A stretch of DNA of 33,705 nucleotides from an uncultured Bacilli bacterium (GTDB taxonomy: Bacteria; Bacillota_I; Bacilli_A; RF39; UBA660): contig CANPZX010000010.1 in NCBI GenBank assembly GCA_947589195.1, positions 1-33,705 of the forward strand, written 5' to 3'. Below the pieces are notes generated by a model. It did no database searches and was not told the DNA's origin. It was given only the letters and a program-made list of their open reading frames with translations. A program made the translations under genes and the position numbers. How positions within the stretch are numbered: the stretch's first letter is position 1; every line of letters begins with the position of its first letter. This document shows positions 25,661-33,100 of this stretch, one piece after another.

Positions 25661-26272
25661 TTAATCTACAACCTTTACAAAATAAATTCTTTTAACAACT
25701 ATATCTTTAAGTGGTTTATCATTCTCATCTGTTATTACATTAGCAATTGAATCGACAACATCCATTCCGGCGATTACTTTACCAAAAGCCGCATAATTAC
25801 CATCTAAATAAGTACTATCTTCTTGAACAATAAAGAATTGACTACTCCCCGAGTTATAATCATTGGCCCTAGCCATCGAAACTATTCCTCGCTCGTGAGA
25901 TAAGTTATTTTCTACTCCATTACTCTTAAATTCCCCTTTAATGGTTTTAGCTTCTTTTCCAAGCGGGGTTCCATCTCCTGTTTGAATCATAAATCCTTTA
26001 ATAACACGATGAAAGATTACCCCATTATAAAATTCTTCTTTAACTAACTTTTGAAAATTTTTTACACTTAAAGGAGCAATATCGGGATATAATTCGATTA
26101 AGATTTTTCTTTCATCTTCTAATTCTAAAACGACATTATTACTTTTTAAATTAGTTTCTTGATAACTAATATTTTCTAAAGTTTCCACATCTTTTAAAAC
26201 TTCTTTTTCTTTACTACACCCCATAAATAAAATAATCATTAAAATTAAACTAACTATTTTAAATTTTTTCAT
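25661..26272 (-). CDS. Lipoprotein peptidyl-prolyl isomerase (cyclophilin)
   Basis: Catalyses proline cis-trans isomerisation, probably aiding folding outside the membrane. It has 203 residues. The N terminus is a lipoprotein signal with the lipobox LFMGC (Cys19). The cyclophilin domain (about 45-200) shows PLSVKNFQKLV, GVIFHRVIKGFMIQTGD, SSQFFI and a final FGKVIAGMDVVDSI. The start overlaps the 3' end of the AlkD-like gene by 14 nt, with AGGAAGGA inside that gene as the binding site. gltX follows. Confidence 0.93.
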   Translation of the reverse strand: MKKFKIVSLILMIILFMGCSKEKEVLKDVETLENISYQETNLKSNNVVLELEDERKILIELYPDIAPLSVKNFQKLVKEEFYNGVIFHRVIKGFMIQTGDGTPLGKEAKTIKGEFKSNGVENNLSHERGIVSMARANDYNSGSSQFFIVQEDSTYLDGNYAAFGKVIAGMDVVDSIANVITDENDKPLKDIVVKRIYFVKVVD

Positions 26273-26981
26273 AACCTAGTCCTTCCTTTTTTAAAGTTAA
26301 TAAATAATCTTTCATTTCTTTACTAACTCGATAACTATCCCTTATTTTACTGATAGTTTTGTTAAAAGTAAATGAATTTAAAGTATTTTTCTTTAAAAAT
26401 AATAAAGTTTCTTCCGGATATTTAATAAAACACTCACATAATAACCATGAAATAGCCATATTAACATAATAAGCATTCGTATTTAATTTACTTACTTCTT
26501 TAAATATTTTAGATAAATATTCTTTTTTAACATAAAAATTTAAAAGAATTACTAAACCAAAACGAATAGTATATATTTCATTACTTTTTAAATAATTTAA
26601 AAATTTAAAAAACCAATAATCTTGTTCTTGTAAAACTATCTTTAAACTGTGGGCAACAGTATCACAAATAGACCAATTATCAATTAAAGATACATAATTA
26701 TCTAAATATTGAAGTAATAATTCTTTATCTTTTAAAGTAGTTAAAACTAACCCTTTTATCATTACTTCTTCAAAATAAATATTATTACCTAAATTTAAAA
26801 AACTAATAACATCCGTTTTACTTATTTCTCTCGCCATTTTGTGTAAAAAAGGAATTCTTATCCCAATTAATTCATATTTTGAAGAAACAAGTTTTAAAGA
26901 AAAATCGTGATATTTTTCATCTTTTAAACTTGTTAAATATTTTAGATATTCTTGATAAGTTCTTTTATTCCATTTTTTCAT
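26259..26981 (-). CDS. AlkD-like DNA alkylation repair protein
   Basis: HEAT-like-repeat protein of the AlkD/COG4912 family, which binds or excises alkylated bases. From the ATG at 26979-26981 it has 240 residues, the family size. Family segments are YELIGIRIPFLHKMARE, IDNWSICDTVAHS (with the conserved Trp and Asp), YYVNMAISWLLCECF and FTFNKTISKIRDSYRVS. An earlier in-frame TTG (27009-27011) lies upstream of the -10 element and is rejected; AAAGGTG fits the ATG. It is first in an operon with the cyclophilin gene and gltX. Confidence 0.88.
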   Translation of the reverse strand: MKKWNKRTYQEYLKYLTSLKDEKYHDFSLKLVSSKYELIGIRIPFLHKMAREISKTDVISFLNLGNNIYFEEVMIKGLVLTTLKDKELLLQYLDNYVSLIDNWSICDTVAHSLKIVLQEQDYWFFKFLNYLKSNEIYTIRFGLVILLNFYVKKEYLSKIFKEVSKLNTNAYYVNMAISWLLCECFIKYPEETLLFLKKNTLNSFTFNKTISKIRDSYRVSKEMKDYLLTLKKEGLGYEKI

Positions 26982-27002
26982 AAACTGCACCTTTGTATAA
27001 GT

Positions 27003-27010
27003 ATTATACA
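27003..27010 (-). promoter_or_regulatory. -10 element of the AlkD-like operon
   Basis: The minus strand reads TGTATAATACTT, with TATAAT at 27008-27003, about 22 nt before the ATG. It shares the TATAATACTT core of neighbouring promoters. No -35 is recognised. Confidence 0.5.
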
Positions 27011-27031
27011 AAATAATTTAATTTTAATAAA

Positions 27032-27057
27032 TAAAAAGAAGCTATCACTAGCATCTT
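27032..27057 (-). terminator. Terminator facing the minus strand
   Basis: On the minus strand AAGATGCTA pairs with TAGCTTCTT around GTGA, one mismatch in a nine-base stem, followed by TTTATTTATT. It can end the antisense RNA of the decayed toxin-antitoxin unit or transcripts from the gene at 27299. Confidence 0.6.
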
Positions 27058-27071
27058 AATTTTCTACATTT

Positions 27072-27263
27072 ATTGCTAAAATTAGAAGTTTAATTCTATC
27101 TTTAGTAATTCTTATCTTCCTATTAATATTATTACTATTTATAGTTTTAAAAAGAAAATCATCTAACTTTAACAATAATTTAGGATCTTGCAAACAATAC
27201 GGCAACACTCATATTGAATGTGCCTTTTTTATTTTATGCAAGGCATCCTTGACATATTCATAA
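27072..27263 (+). pseudogene. Decayed small hydrophobic toxin (third copy)
   Basis: The open frame contains LILSLVILIFLLILLLF, matching 13 of 17 residues of the peptide encoded twice at the end of the window. At the exact position of that peptide's ATG this copy has ATT (27072-27074). It has no ribosome binding site and no stop at the matching place, so it is probably dead; a rare ATT start cannot be excluded. Downstream it keeps a hairpin plus CCTTTTTTATTTTATGCAAG, the same terminator as the intact copies, and an opposing promoter and RNA. Low-complexity hydrophobic sequence can align by chance, so the shared context carries most of the weight. Confidence 0.5.
27201..27230 (+). terminator. 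Terminator of the decayed toxin mRNA
   Basis: GGCAACACTCA (27201-27211) pairs, with a bulge and one mismatch, with TGAATGTGCC (27215-27224), followed by six T. The CCTTTTTTATTTTATGCAAG that follows the stem recurs after the toxin hairpins of the two intact copies. Confidence 0.6.
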
Positions 27264-27289
27264 TAACATAAAAAACTACTTATTGGCAA
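27260..27289 (-). promoter_or_regulatory. Promoter of the third antisense RNA
   Basis: The minus strand has TTGCCA (27289-27284), an 18-bp spacer and TATTAT (27265-27260) preceded by TATGT. The TTTATGTTATTATG segment is the same as in the antitoxin promoters near 33089 and 33470. Confidence 0.55.
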
Positions 27290-27298
27290 TTCGTCTAA

Positions 27299-27670
27299 TT
27301 AATCTTTTTTTATCCCTAATTTTTTTAAAATGGTAAAAGCATTGGAGCCTTTAACAATCACGGTTGATATAATCATCGTTACAATAGCAGTTGAACTAAA
27401 TGTTTCTAAAACATCTTGATTAACTAAATTATTAAAACCAAATTTTCTTAAAACAATTGGTAATAAAATAACTCCCAACGATAAAATTCCTAAGCCCAAA
27501 TAAATAGAAAAATCTTTCTTTAGTCTTCTAATAATATCTTGTCTTTTAATCACCATATTTTCCATATAAACTTTATAAGTAATTTCTAAGATTAAAACTG
27601 CTAAATTTATTAAAATTAAAATAAGAACTAGCATGCCAATTCCTAGTAAAGAATTAAAAAAAGTTATCAA
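27299..27670 (-). CDS. Small membrane protein of unknown function
   Basis: 123 residues with three predicted membrane segments: about 8-30 (IGMLVLILILINLAVLILEI), about 55-75 (YLGLGILSLGVILLPIVL) and about 92-108 (AIVTMIISTVIV). Basic stretches lie between segments 1 and 2 (IKRQDIIRRLKKD) and at the C terminus (KKLGIKKD). The start is TTG with AGGGTGA about 5 nt upstream. I recognise no family. It is divergent from the NlpC/P60 gene. Confidence 0.7.
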   Translation of the reverse strand: MITFFNSLLGIGMLVLILILINLAVLILEITYKVYMENMVIKRQDIIRRLKKDFSIYLGLGILSLGVILLPIVLRKFGFNNLVNQDVLETFSSTAIVTMIISTVIVKGSNAFTILKKLGIKKD

Positions 27671-27785
27671 GTTTTATCACCCTAATATAAAGTATGAAAA
27701 AATTAATTTAACAGTTATTGTTTTAGTGGAAAAATTTTAATTTTTTTGCTAAACTTTCTTTAAGAGTATAGGAGTTTTAGGGAAT

Positions 27786-28961
27786 ATGGAAAATGAGCAT
27801 CAAAAAACAATTAAAGTCATCGTTATTTGTTTAAGTTTAGCTTTAATCTTAGTTACGATAAGTGCAGTTTATTATATATTAATTTATAAAAAAGCCAAAA
27901 GTTTAAAAGATTTAGAAAATATTATTCCCGATATATTTATTCCAGAAGTAAAAGAAGAAAATATTAGTTTTAAAAAAGATACTTATTATGTTGGCGAAAA
28001 TGAAACAATTTTAATTGGGATTAATAATCCCGATAATATAGAATATGAATTACAAATTAATGATGAAAATTTAGGTGTTTTAAATAATTTAGAATTAACC
28101 GGTCTTACCGCGGGGAAAACAACCTTAACTCTTACTACTTTACAAAAAAAAGTTATCGAAGCAACTTTATATATTGTTCGGGGAATGGGTCCAAGGCCTA
28201 ATGAATTTGACAAGAAAAAAGCTTATGTAAGTTGTGATTCTTTTACGGAAGAAGAAAACAGAATTATTGATGAAGCTTTGCAAGATCGCCTTAATGATGT
28301 TGTTTATCCTAGTCGAGCTAGTGTTGTTGAAGCGGCAAGATTTCTTACTTTAAGTTTTACTTATCGGATTCCTTATTTTTATGAAAATGGTCGACTTAAT
28401 AATTATGTCCCCGCTAAACACGTTGATGGTGAAGGAAGATATTATCATAAAGGTTTATATTTAAGTAGCAGTAAATATGCGGATTTAGAAGCCAGTTTTG
28501 TGGGACCAGCGGCTTGGGGTTGTAAACTTAAAAACTTTCAAACTAAAGAAAAATATGGTTATTATCGGGGTCAAATGAAACCTAATGGTTTTGATTGCAG
28601 TGGTTTTATTTCTTGGATTTTATATAATGGTGGTTATGATGTTGGCGATGTGGGAGCTGGTGATTTACCAGAACGAAAAGACGATTTATATGATTTAGGG
28701 GAGAAAAAAAATATTAGTGTTGACATTCTAAAAAGCGGCCAAGTTAAAGTTGGTGATTTAATAGCTTACTTTGGACATATGGCTCTAATCGCCGGGATTG
28801 ATGAAAATTATAATTACTATATTGCCGAATCTCTTCCTTATTTAAAAGGAGCCGTGATTAAAAAATATACTCCCGAAGAAGCCGTTAAAAATTTTGTTAA
28901 TGTTATGCTTATGGATAGTGTTTATCAAAATGATGGCAAGTTAACCAATATGTGGTATTAA
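27786..28961 (+). CDS. Membrane-anchored NlpC/P60 cell-wall hydrolase
   Basis: 391 residues, probably a peptidoglycan peptide hydrolase. An N-terminal membrane segment (about 9-33) is followed by an Ig-like Big-type domain (about 55-130, with YVGENETILIGI and LTGLTAGKTTLTL) and a C-terminal NlpC/P60 domain. The catalytic Cys is in NGFDCSGFISW (near 274) and the catalytic His in YFGHMALIAGI (near 331). AGGAG and AGGGA lie upstream of the ATG. Its TAA stop is interleaved with the stop of the convergent Fic gene, with no terminator between them. Together with PrkC it argues for a cell wall. Confidence 0.88.
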   Translation: MENEHQKTIKVIVICLSLALILVTISAVYYILIYKKAKSLKDLENIIPDIFIPEVKEENISFKKDTYYVGENETILIGINNPDNIEYELQINDENLGVLNNLELTGLTAGKTTLTLTTLQKKVIEATLYIVRGMGPRPNEFDKKKAYVSCDSFTEEENRIIDEALQDRLNDVVYPSRASVVEAARFLTLSFTYRIPYFYENGRLNNYVPAKHVDGEGRYYHKGLYLSSSKYADLEASFVGPAAWGCKLKNFQTKEKYGYYRGQMKPNGFDCSGFISWILYNGGYDVGDVGAGDLPERKDDLYDLGEKKNISVDILKSGQVKVGDLIAYFGHMALIAGIDENYNYYIAESLPYLKGAVIKKYTPEEAVKNFVNVMLMDSVYQNDGKLTNMWY

Positions 28962-30031
28962 AGTGAACTTTTTAATTCATCTGGTTCAATATCCATATTA
29001 GCAACTTTCATTTTATTTCTTAATTCAGCAATCCATAAAGTAAGGGTTTGATTAGAACACTCCATTAACCATAAAGCCATTCCCTTATAATCTTGATTAT
29101 TAATAAAACTAATATATTTTTCGCGAGAAACTTCCGTAATTAAAACTGGAGCTAAACCTTGTTTAATTAAATTACAATTTAGTATAATTCTTCCACATCT
29201 ACCATTACCATCACTAAAAGGATGTAATCTTTCTAATAAAATGTGAAATCTTGCTTCCTTTTCAAATATTTCTAAACTTAATTTTCTTCTTTCTTCATGG
29301 GTTAAAGAATTATCTTGATAATTACCTATATTTTGGCCAAAATTATTATCATATTCATAAACTAACTTAGCTACTTCAGTAGGAATAGCTTCTTTAGTCA
29401 TCGTGGCAAAAGAAGAACCTTCAATTATATTATTAACTTTTTTATAGCCGATTTCTTTATTTTCACTACCCTCATTAACCATTGTATTAATAGTAATTAT
29501 TTCTTTGGGACCAATATGTTCTAAACTTAAAGCATAATCAAAAGCTTTTAAGTGATCTTCTTTAATTTTTCGGGCTTGTTCTAAAGCCAATTTATAATTT
29601 GGTAAAAGTTGAAATAACTCAATTACTTTTCGATAAGTAGCTTTCATATCATATTCTTTATTTTCAAATACGATATAATTATAAATATAATTATCAAAAT
29701 AACTAAACATTTCTTCATAAATTTTATTTATTTTATCTTGATCTTTCTCTGTTATCCCTCTTGGAATAATTCCACGATACATCGCTGAATAAATAACAAA
29801 ATAACGAAGTTGATTAGTTATTTTTTCTTGTTCTTTTTTATCTAAACTTTGATAAGTTTCAAAACTATTTTTTATAATTCCTAATTTAATTTGTTCTTCT
29901 AATTCGTAAACTTCTTTAAAAATCATTTCAATCGATAAACTAGAATGAGCTAGTCCTTCCTTAAAAATTTCAATATTTTGTTTAAATACTTCTTCGGGAA
30001 AATAAAAACCATCAATAAATACTTTTGGCAT
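28958..30031 (-). CDS. Fic-domain protein (long form)
   Basis: 357-residue Fic protein. The catalytic loop HPFSDGNGRCGR lies near residue 265, and the N-terminal helix region is of the kind that carries the inhibitory motif. The best candidate there, SLSIEM (about 33-38), keeps S and E but lacks the usual G/N, so self-inhibition is uncertain. The length and the segment between fit the larger Fic proteins of gut bacteria. AGAGGG precedes the ATG by about 10 nt, and TGTATAAT lies at 30070-30063. It is convergent with the NlpC/P60 gene and divergent from uvrX. It is distinct from the Fic protein at 15251. Confidence 0.88.
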   Translation of the reverse strand: MPKVFIDGFYFPEEVFKQNIEIFKEGLAHSSLSIEMIFKEVYELEEQIKLGIIKNSFETYQSLDKKEQEKITNQLRYFVIYSAMYRGIIPRGITEKDQDKINKIYEEMFSYFDNYIYNYIVFENKEYDMKATYRKVIELFQLLPNYKLALEQARKIKEDHLKAFDYALSLEHIGPKEIITINTMVNEGSENKEIGYKKVNNIIEGSSFATMTKEAIPTEVAKLVYEYDNNFGQNIGNYQDNSLTHEERRKLSLEIFEKEARFHILLERLHPFSDGNGRCGRIILNCNLIKQGLAPVLITEVSREKYISFINNQDYKGMALWLMECSNQTLTLWIAELRNKMKVANMDIEPDELKSSL

Positions 30032-30062
30032 AAACCAAACCCTCTTTCTAAAAATATTTTTT

Positions 30063-30070
30063 ATTATACA
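30063..30070 (-). promoter_or_regulatory. -10 element of the long Fic gene
   Basis: The minus strand reads TTATTGTATAAT, with TATAAT at 30068-30063, giving a leader of about 25 nt. No -35 at normal spacing is visible. Confidence 0.4.
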
Positions 30071-30092
30071 ATAAATTACTAAATATTACCAG

Positions 30093-30121
30093 TTGTCAAA
30101 TTATTCTTATATCGTTATAAT
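30093..30121 (+). promoter_or_regulatory. Promoter of uvrX-yolD
   Basis: TTGTCA (30093-30098), a 17-bp spacer and TATAAT (30116-30121) form a strong vegetative promoter. The LexA-type box begins 8 nt after the -10. Confidence 0.8.
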
Positions 30122-30128
30122 GAATTTA

Positions 30129-30142
30129 TAAACATTTGTTCG
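30129..30142. promoter_or_regulatory. LexA (DinR) box upstream of uvrX
   Basis: Read on the minus strand, CGAACAAATGTTTA matches the Bacillus LexA consensus CGAACRNRYGTTYC at every position but the last. It lies across the expected transcription start and touches the ribosome binding site, a position that blocks transcription. A Y-family polymerase downstream is a classic SOS target. Confidence 0.75.
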
Positions 30143-30152
30143 GAGGAAAATT

Positions 30153-31406
30153 ATGGAAAAAGAAAGTCATTTTTTATGTATTGATTTAAAAAGTTTTTTT
30201 GCATCTTGCGAATGTGTTATGCGGGGTCTTGATCCTTTTACCACTCCATTAGTGGTAGCTAATAAAAATCAAGGAAATGGCGCTATTACTTTAGCTGTCA
30301 GTCCTTATTTAAAACAAAAAGGGATTAAAGGAAGAACTAGACTTTATGAAATACCCAAAAATATTAAATATCAAATTGTTAATCCTCGGATGAAATTATA
30401 TTTAGAAATGTCAAAAAAAGTTGTTTCTATTTATTTAGATTATGTTTCGGAAAATGATTTACATATTTATTCCATTGATGAATGTTTTTTAGATGTTTCT
30501 TCTTATTTAAAAATGTATCAAAAAAGTGATTATGAATTAGCCTTGGATATTTTAAAGACCATTAAAAAGAAAACAGGTCTTACCGCGACTTGTGGCATTG
30601 GTCCCAATATGCTACTGGCTAAAGTCGCCATGGATATTGAAGCTAAACACCAAAAAAATTGTCTTGCTAAATGGACATATGAGGATATAAAAACAAAATT
30701 GTGGGCAATTAGTCCTTTAAGTGAAATGTGGGGGATTGGTCCGCGAATGGAAAAAAGATTAAATGCCTTAGGAATTTTTTCCATTCAAGATTTAGCTTTA
30801 ACAGATAAATATAAATTAAAATATAAATTTGGGGTAATGGGTTTAGAACTTTGGAATCATGCAAATGGCATTGATACTTCTAAAATTAGTGATTTAAAAA
30901 ATATTACTAAAGAAAAATCTTTTAGTCATAGTCAAGTTTTGTTTAAAGATTACTATGGCGAAAATGCGAAATTAATCATTGAAGAAATGACGGAAGTTTT
31001 AACGGCTAGATTAAGATTAAATAATTATGATGCTTCCGTAATTGGACTGGGTATTAGTTATTCTAAAAATATAAATGATGGTTTTTATCACCACTTAAAA
31101 CTAGAAGTACCTACCCATAATCAAAAAACTATTTTTGATACCCTGATGATTATCTTTGATCGTTTTTATGAGGATTTACCTATTCGTAAAATTTCTTTAT
31201 CAGTTGGTAATTTAACTAAAATAAAAGGAAATCAATTAAATCTTTTTGAAGATTATGAAGAAATTAAAAAAGAAGAACAATATATTAAAACGATTGATGA
31301 AGTAAAAATGAAATTTGGCAAAAATAGTTTATTAAAAGCCTCTAGTTTACTTCCGGATTCAACTATTAAAGAAAGGAATCATAAAATAGGTGGTCATGAT
31401 GAATAA
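30153..31406 (+). CDS. uvrX: Y-family DNA polymerase, UvrX/UmuC type
   Basis: Translesion polymerase of the UvrX/YqjW group, 417 residues. The palm begins CIDLKSFFASCE with the first catalytic Asp (near 10) and has SIDECFLD (near 107) with the second acidic pair. GIGPNMLLAKVAMD and WGIGPRMEKRL form the thumb, and the C-terminal little-finger domain ends with the clamp-binding motif QLNLF (near 365). GGAGG lies 6 nt before the ATG. The promoter and LexA box upstream point to SOS control. yolD overlaps its 3' end. Such uvrX-yolD pairs are often carried by phages and integrative elements. Confidence 0.93.
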   Translation: MEKESHFLCIDLKSFFASCECVMRGLDPFTTPLVVANKNQGNGAITLAVSPYLKQKGIKGRTRLYEIPKNIKYQIVNPRMKLYLEMSKKVVSIYLDYVSENDLHIYSIDECFLDVSSYLKMYQKSDYELALDILKTIKKKTGLTATCGIGPNMLLAKVAMDIEAKHQKNCLAKWTYEDIKTKLWAISPLSEMWGIGPRMEKRLNALGIFSIQDLALTDKYKLKYKFGVMGLELWNHANGIDTSKISDLKNITKEKSFSHSQVLFKDYYGENAKLIIEEMTEVLTARLRLNNYDASVIGLGISYSKNINDGFYHHLKLEVPTHNQKTIFDTLMIIFDRFYEDLPIRKISLSVGNLTKIKGNQLNLFEDYEEIKKEEQYIKTIDEVKMKFGKNSLLKASSLLPDSTIKERNHKIGGHDE

Positions 31407-31716
31407 CGATCGTGGTATCATTAAATGGCTACCATTTCAAAGTTTAGTACCTAATAAAGAAATAATAAAAAAGATAAAAGAAGAAAAAAACATTATAGAA
31501 AAACCTTTACTTTCTAAAGAACAACAAATGGATATTGAAAATAAATTAATTGAAGCTTTTTATGAACAAATTAATATTACTTTAGATTATTATTTAAATG
31601 GTCATATTAAAACTATTAAAAGTAAAATTATTAATATTGATTACGTTTATAAAAAAATTACTTTTGAACATAATCTTATTCTTTTATTTTCCCAAATAAT
31701 TAAAATTAGTTTGTAA
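31399..31716 (+). CDS. yolD: YolD-like protein
   Basis: 105 residues from the ATG at 31399, with AGGTGG 5 nt upstream and an 8-nt overlap with uvrX. The N-terminal DRGIIKWLPFQSLVP and the central INIDYVYKKITFE are the YolD-like family pattern. YolD proteins are encoded beside UvrX-type polymerases and are thought to be their UmuD-like partners; the biochemical role is poorly known. Confidence 0.8.
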   Translation: MNNDRGIIKWLPFQSLVPNKEIIKKIKEEKNIIEKPLLSKEQQMDIENKLIEAFYEQINITLDYYLNGHIKTIKSKIINIDYVYKKITFEHNLILLFSQIIKISL

Positions 31717-31739
31717 TATCTTAAAAGTTTGTTTATAAT
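31711..31739 (+). promoter_or_regulatory. Promoter of the unknown 303-residue protein
   Basis: TTGTAA (31711-31716), a 17-bp spacer and TATAAT (31734-31739). The -35 overlaps the yolD stop codon. It allows expression of the next gene independent of SOS. Confidence 0.65.
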
Positions 31740-31758
31740 AACATTCCAAGTGATGCTT

Positions 31759-32667
31759 ATGTATAAATATTATTATGCGAAAAATGAAAAATTTTATAGT
31801 TTAACTGATAAAACAAGGCTTTATGAAATAACCTGTAAAAATAATTTAGAATTAATTTTACAATTAGAAAATGTTATTGAAAGTTTGACTAGTGATTTAA
31901 ATACCGAAGATTATAAATATTTAGAATTTAATAATTTATCAAATAAAGAAAAATATTCTCTTATAGAAATGTTAAAAATGATTCCAATATTGTTTTCTAA
32001 CTATTTACCTAATAGTTATCCCGAATTAATTACTTTAGAAAGTAGTATTCTTCTTGCAGCTATCAACGACTTTATAAAAATGAAAAATGAAAGAAATCTT
32101 AACATTGATAATTATTTAAATGATGCTTTAACTAGATATCTTAAAGAATTAAAGGAAGAACTCATAAATATTAAAAATATTTCTAAGTATACCCAACAAG
32201 AAGTTGATTTAAGTAATCTTGAACCTCAAACTGTTAAATTTTATTTACCGGATATTGAAAAATTAACAGATGAACATTATAAACATATTGATTTAATAAC
32301 AGCCTCTAATGAAGCACCTCAAAAAATATTAGATGAAAATTTAAAAAATCAAATATATACTTATGCAGAGCAAATAATAGTAAATAAAATTAAAAAAGAA
32401 AATGATTTAGAAAAAATTACTGCCAAAATTAATTATCAATATTTAAAAACTGAACAAATAAAGAATACTTATTTTAAATATATAAGTTATCTTTTAGCTA
32501 CTCCCCTTACTTTTTTTATATTTAATAATAGCCAAAATAATAAAACTAAAATTTGTTTAGCTTTATATCTTTTAGGAATCTTAGGTTATCAAAAAATAGA
32601 TTATGATTTACAAAATAAATTAAAAATTACATCAAACCCTATTCTTACTTTAAATAAAAAGAATTAA
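31759..32667 (+). CDS. Unknown protein with C-terminal membrane segments
   Basis: I do not recognise this protein. From the ATG at 31759 it has 302 residues; ATG 31753 is possible, but 31759 better fits AAGTG upstream and the promoter at 31711-31739. It is rich in Lys, Asn and Leu, largely helical, with charged stretches at about 120-150. Two hydrophobic segments lie near the C terminus (about 237-255, YISYLLATPLTFFIF, and about 262-280, ICLALYLLGILGYQ), suggesting a cytoplasmic protein anchored by a C-terminal hairpin. It follows uvrX-yolD closely but has its own promoter. A 10-bp inverted repeat surrounds its stop. Confidence 0.65.
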   Translation: MYKYYYAKNEKFYSLTDKTRLYEITCKNNLELILQLENVIESLTSDLNTEDYKYLEFNNLSNKEKYSLIEMLKMIPILFSNYLPNSYPELITLESSILLAAINDFIKMKNERNLNIDNYLNDALTRYLKELKEELINIKNISKYTQQEVDLSNLEPQTVKFYLPDIEKLTDEHYKHIDLITASNEAPQKILDENLKNQIYTYAEQIIVNKIKKENDLEKITAKINYQYLKTEQIKNTYFKYISYLLATPLTFFIFNNSQNNKTKICLALYLLGILGYQKIDYDLQNKLKITSNPILTLNKKN

Positions 32668-32675
32668 AGTAAGAA
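32642..32675 (+). repeat. Inverted repeat around the stop of the unknown gene
   Basis: TTCTTACTTT (32642-32651) and AAAGTAAGAA (32666-32675) are perfect reverse complements with a 14-nt loop that contains the gene's last codons. No T run follows on either strand, so it may be a 3'-end stabiliser or a processing site rather than an intrinsic terminator. Confidence 0.5.
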
Positions 32676-32695
32676 AATAGGAATATAATAAGTAT

Positions 32696-32808
32696 TGACA
32701 ATAATTATTTAAAAATGGGAATATTGTCATATGAAAACTCTATTCAATCCGAAGTTTTACGTTTAGTACGTGAAAGGTTTATGTAGGAAGAATGGAGTTT
32801 TTTATTTT
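32696..32808 (+). ncRNA. Candidate structured small RNA
   Basis: Downstream of a TATAAT (32684-32689), three helices can form: TGACAATA/TATTGTCA (32696-32703, 32722-32729); an outer 12-bp stem (32734-32745, 32790-32801, one G-U) ending in a T run; and inside it TTTTACG/CGTGAAA (32755-32775), extended by AATCC/GGTTT. The last stem plus T run is a good intrinsic terminator. It matches no RNA family I know. It could simply be an elaborate terminator for the upstream gene. Confidence 0.45.
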
Positions 32809-33059
32809 GAATTTTTAGTTAATGATGAGTCAAATACACTATTTTTTGATTTAAAACACCAATGGTAATAGGGATCTTTCCAATTATTAGTAAAATCACC
32901 ACGACTATTAGTTGATACACCAATATTAAAATTAGGATAAATGGTTTTGATATTTCTTAAAATATTTTTATATAATTTTTCTTTTGCAATAGTCCTTTTG
33001 CCACGTAATCGACTACCTGGCACTTTTTCTTTATCCATACTATTTAATTTAAAATTCAT
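32802..33059 (-). CDS. Doubtful small hypothetical protein
   Basis: An 85-codon frame with a basic N-terminal half (SRLRGKRTIAKEKLYK) and an aromatic C-terminal half (YYHWCFKSKN). There is no convincing ribosome binding site before either ATG (33059 or 33038). The composition looks more protein-like than random AT-rich sequence, so it may be a gene fragment left between the unknown gene and the toxin-antitoxin modules. I recognise no family. Confidence 0.3.
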   Translation of the reverse strand: MNFKLNSMDKEKVPGSRLRGKRTIAKEKLYKNILRNIKTIYPNFNIGVSTNSRGDFTNNWKDPYYHWCFKSKNSVFDSSLTKNSK

Positions 33060-33065
33060 TGTGAC

Positions 33066-33094
33066 TTGTCAAGAAACCATCTTTATGTTATTAT
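33066..33094 (+). promoter_or_regulatory. Promoter of antitoxin-like RNA, copy A
   Basis: TTGTCA (33066-33071), a 17-bp spacer and TATTAT (33089-33094) with an upstream TGT extension. The same elements recur in copy B. A second TTGTCA at 33099 with TAAAAA at 33122 is a weaker alternative. Confidence 0.7.
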
Positions 33095-33100
33095 GTATTT

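Larger units (their letters stand above)
27032..27253 (-). ncRNA. Antisense RNA of the decayed toxin-antitoxin unit
   Basis: From a promoter at 27289-27260 the transcript would begin near 27253. It contains TGTCAAGGA and CTTGCATAAAATAAAAAAGG, shared with the antitoxin RNAs of the copies at 33101 and 33482. It would run antisense through the whole toxin relic to the terminator at 27032. Its 3' end is inferred from that hairpin only. Confidence 0.45.

Noticed and set aside
27986-30784. Minus-strand frames at 27986-28213 and 30530-30784
   Set aside because: They are shadows of the NlpC/P60 and uvrX genes, whose motifs are certain.
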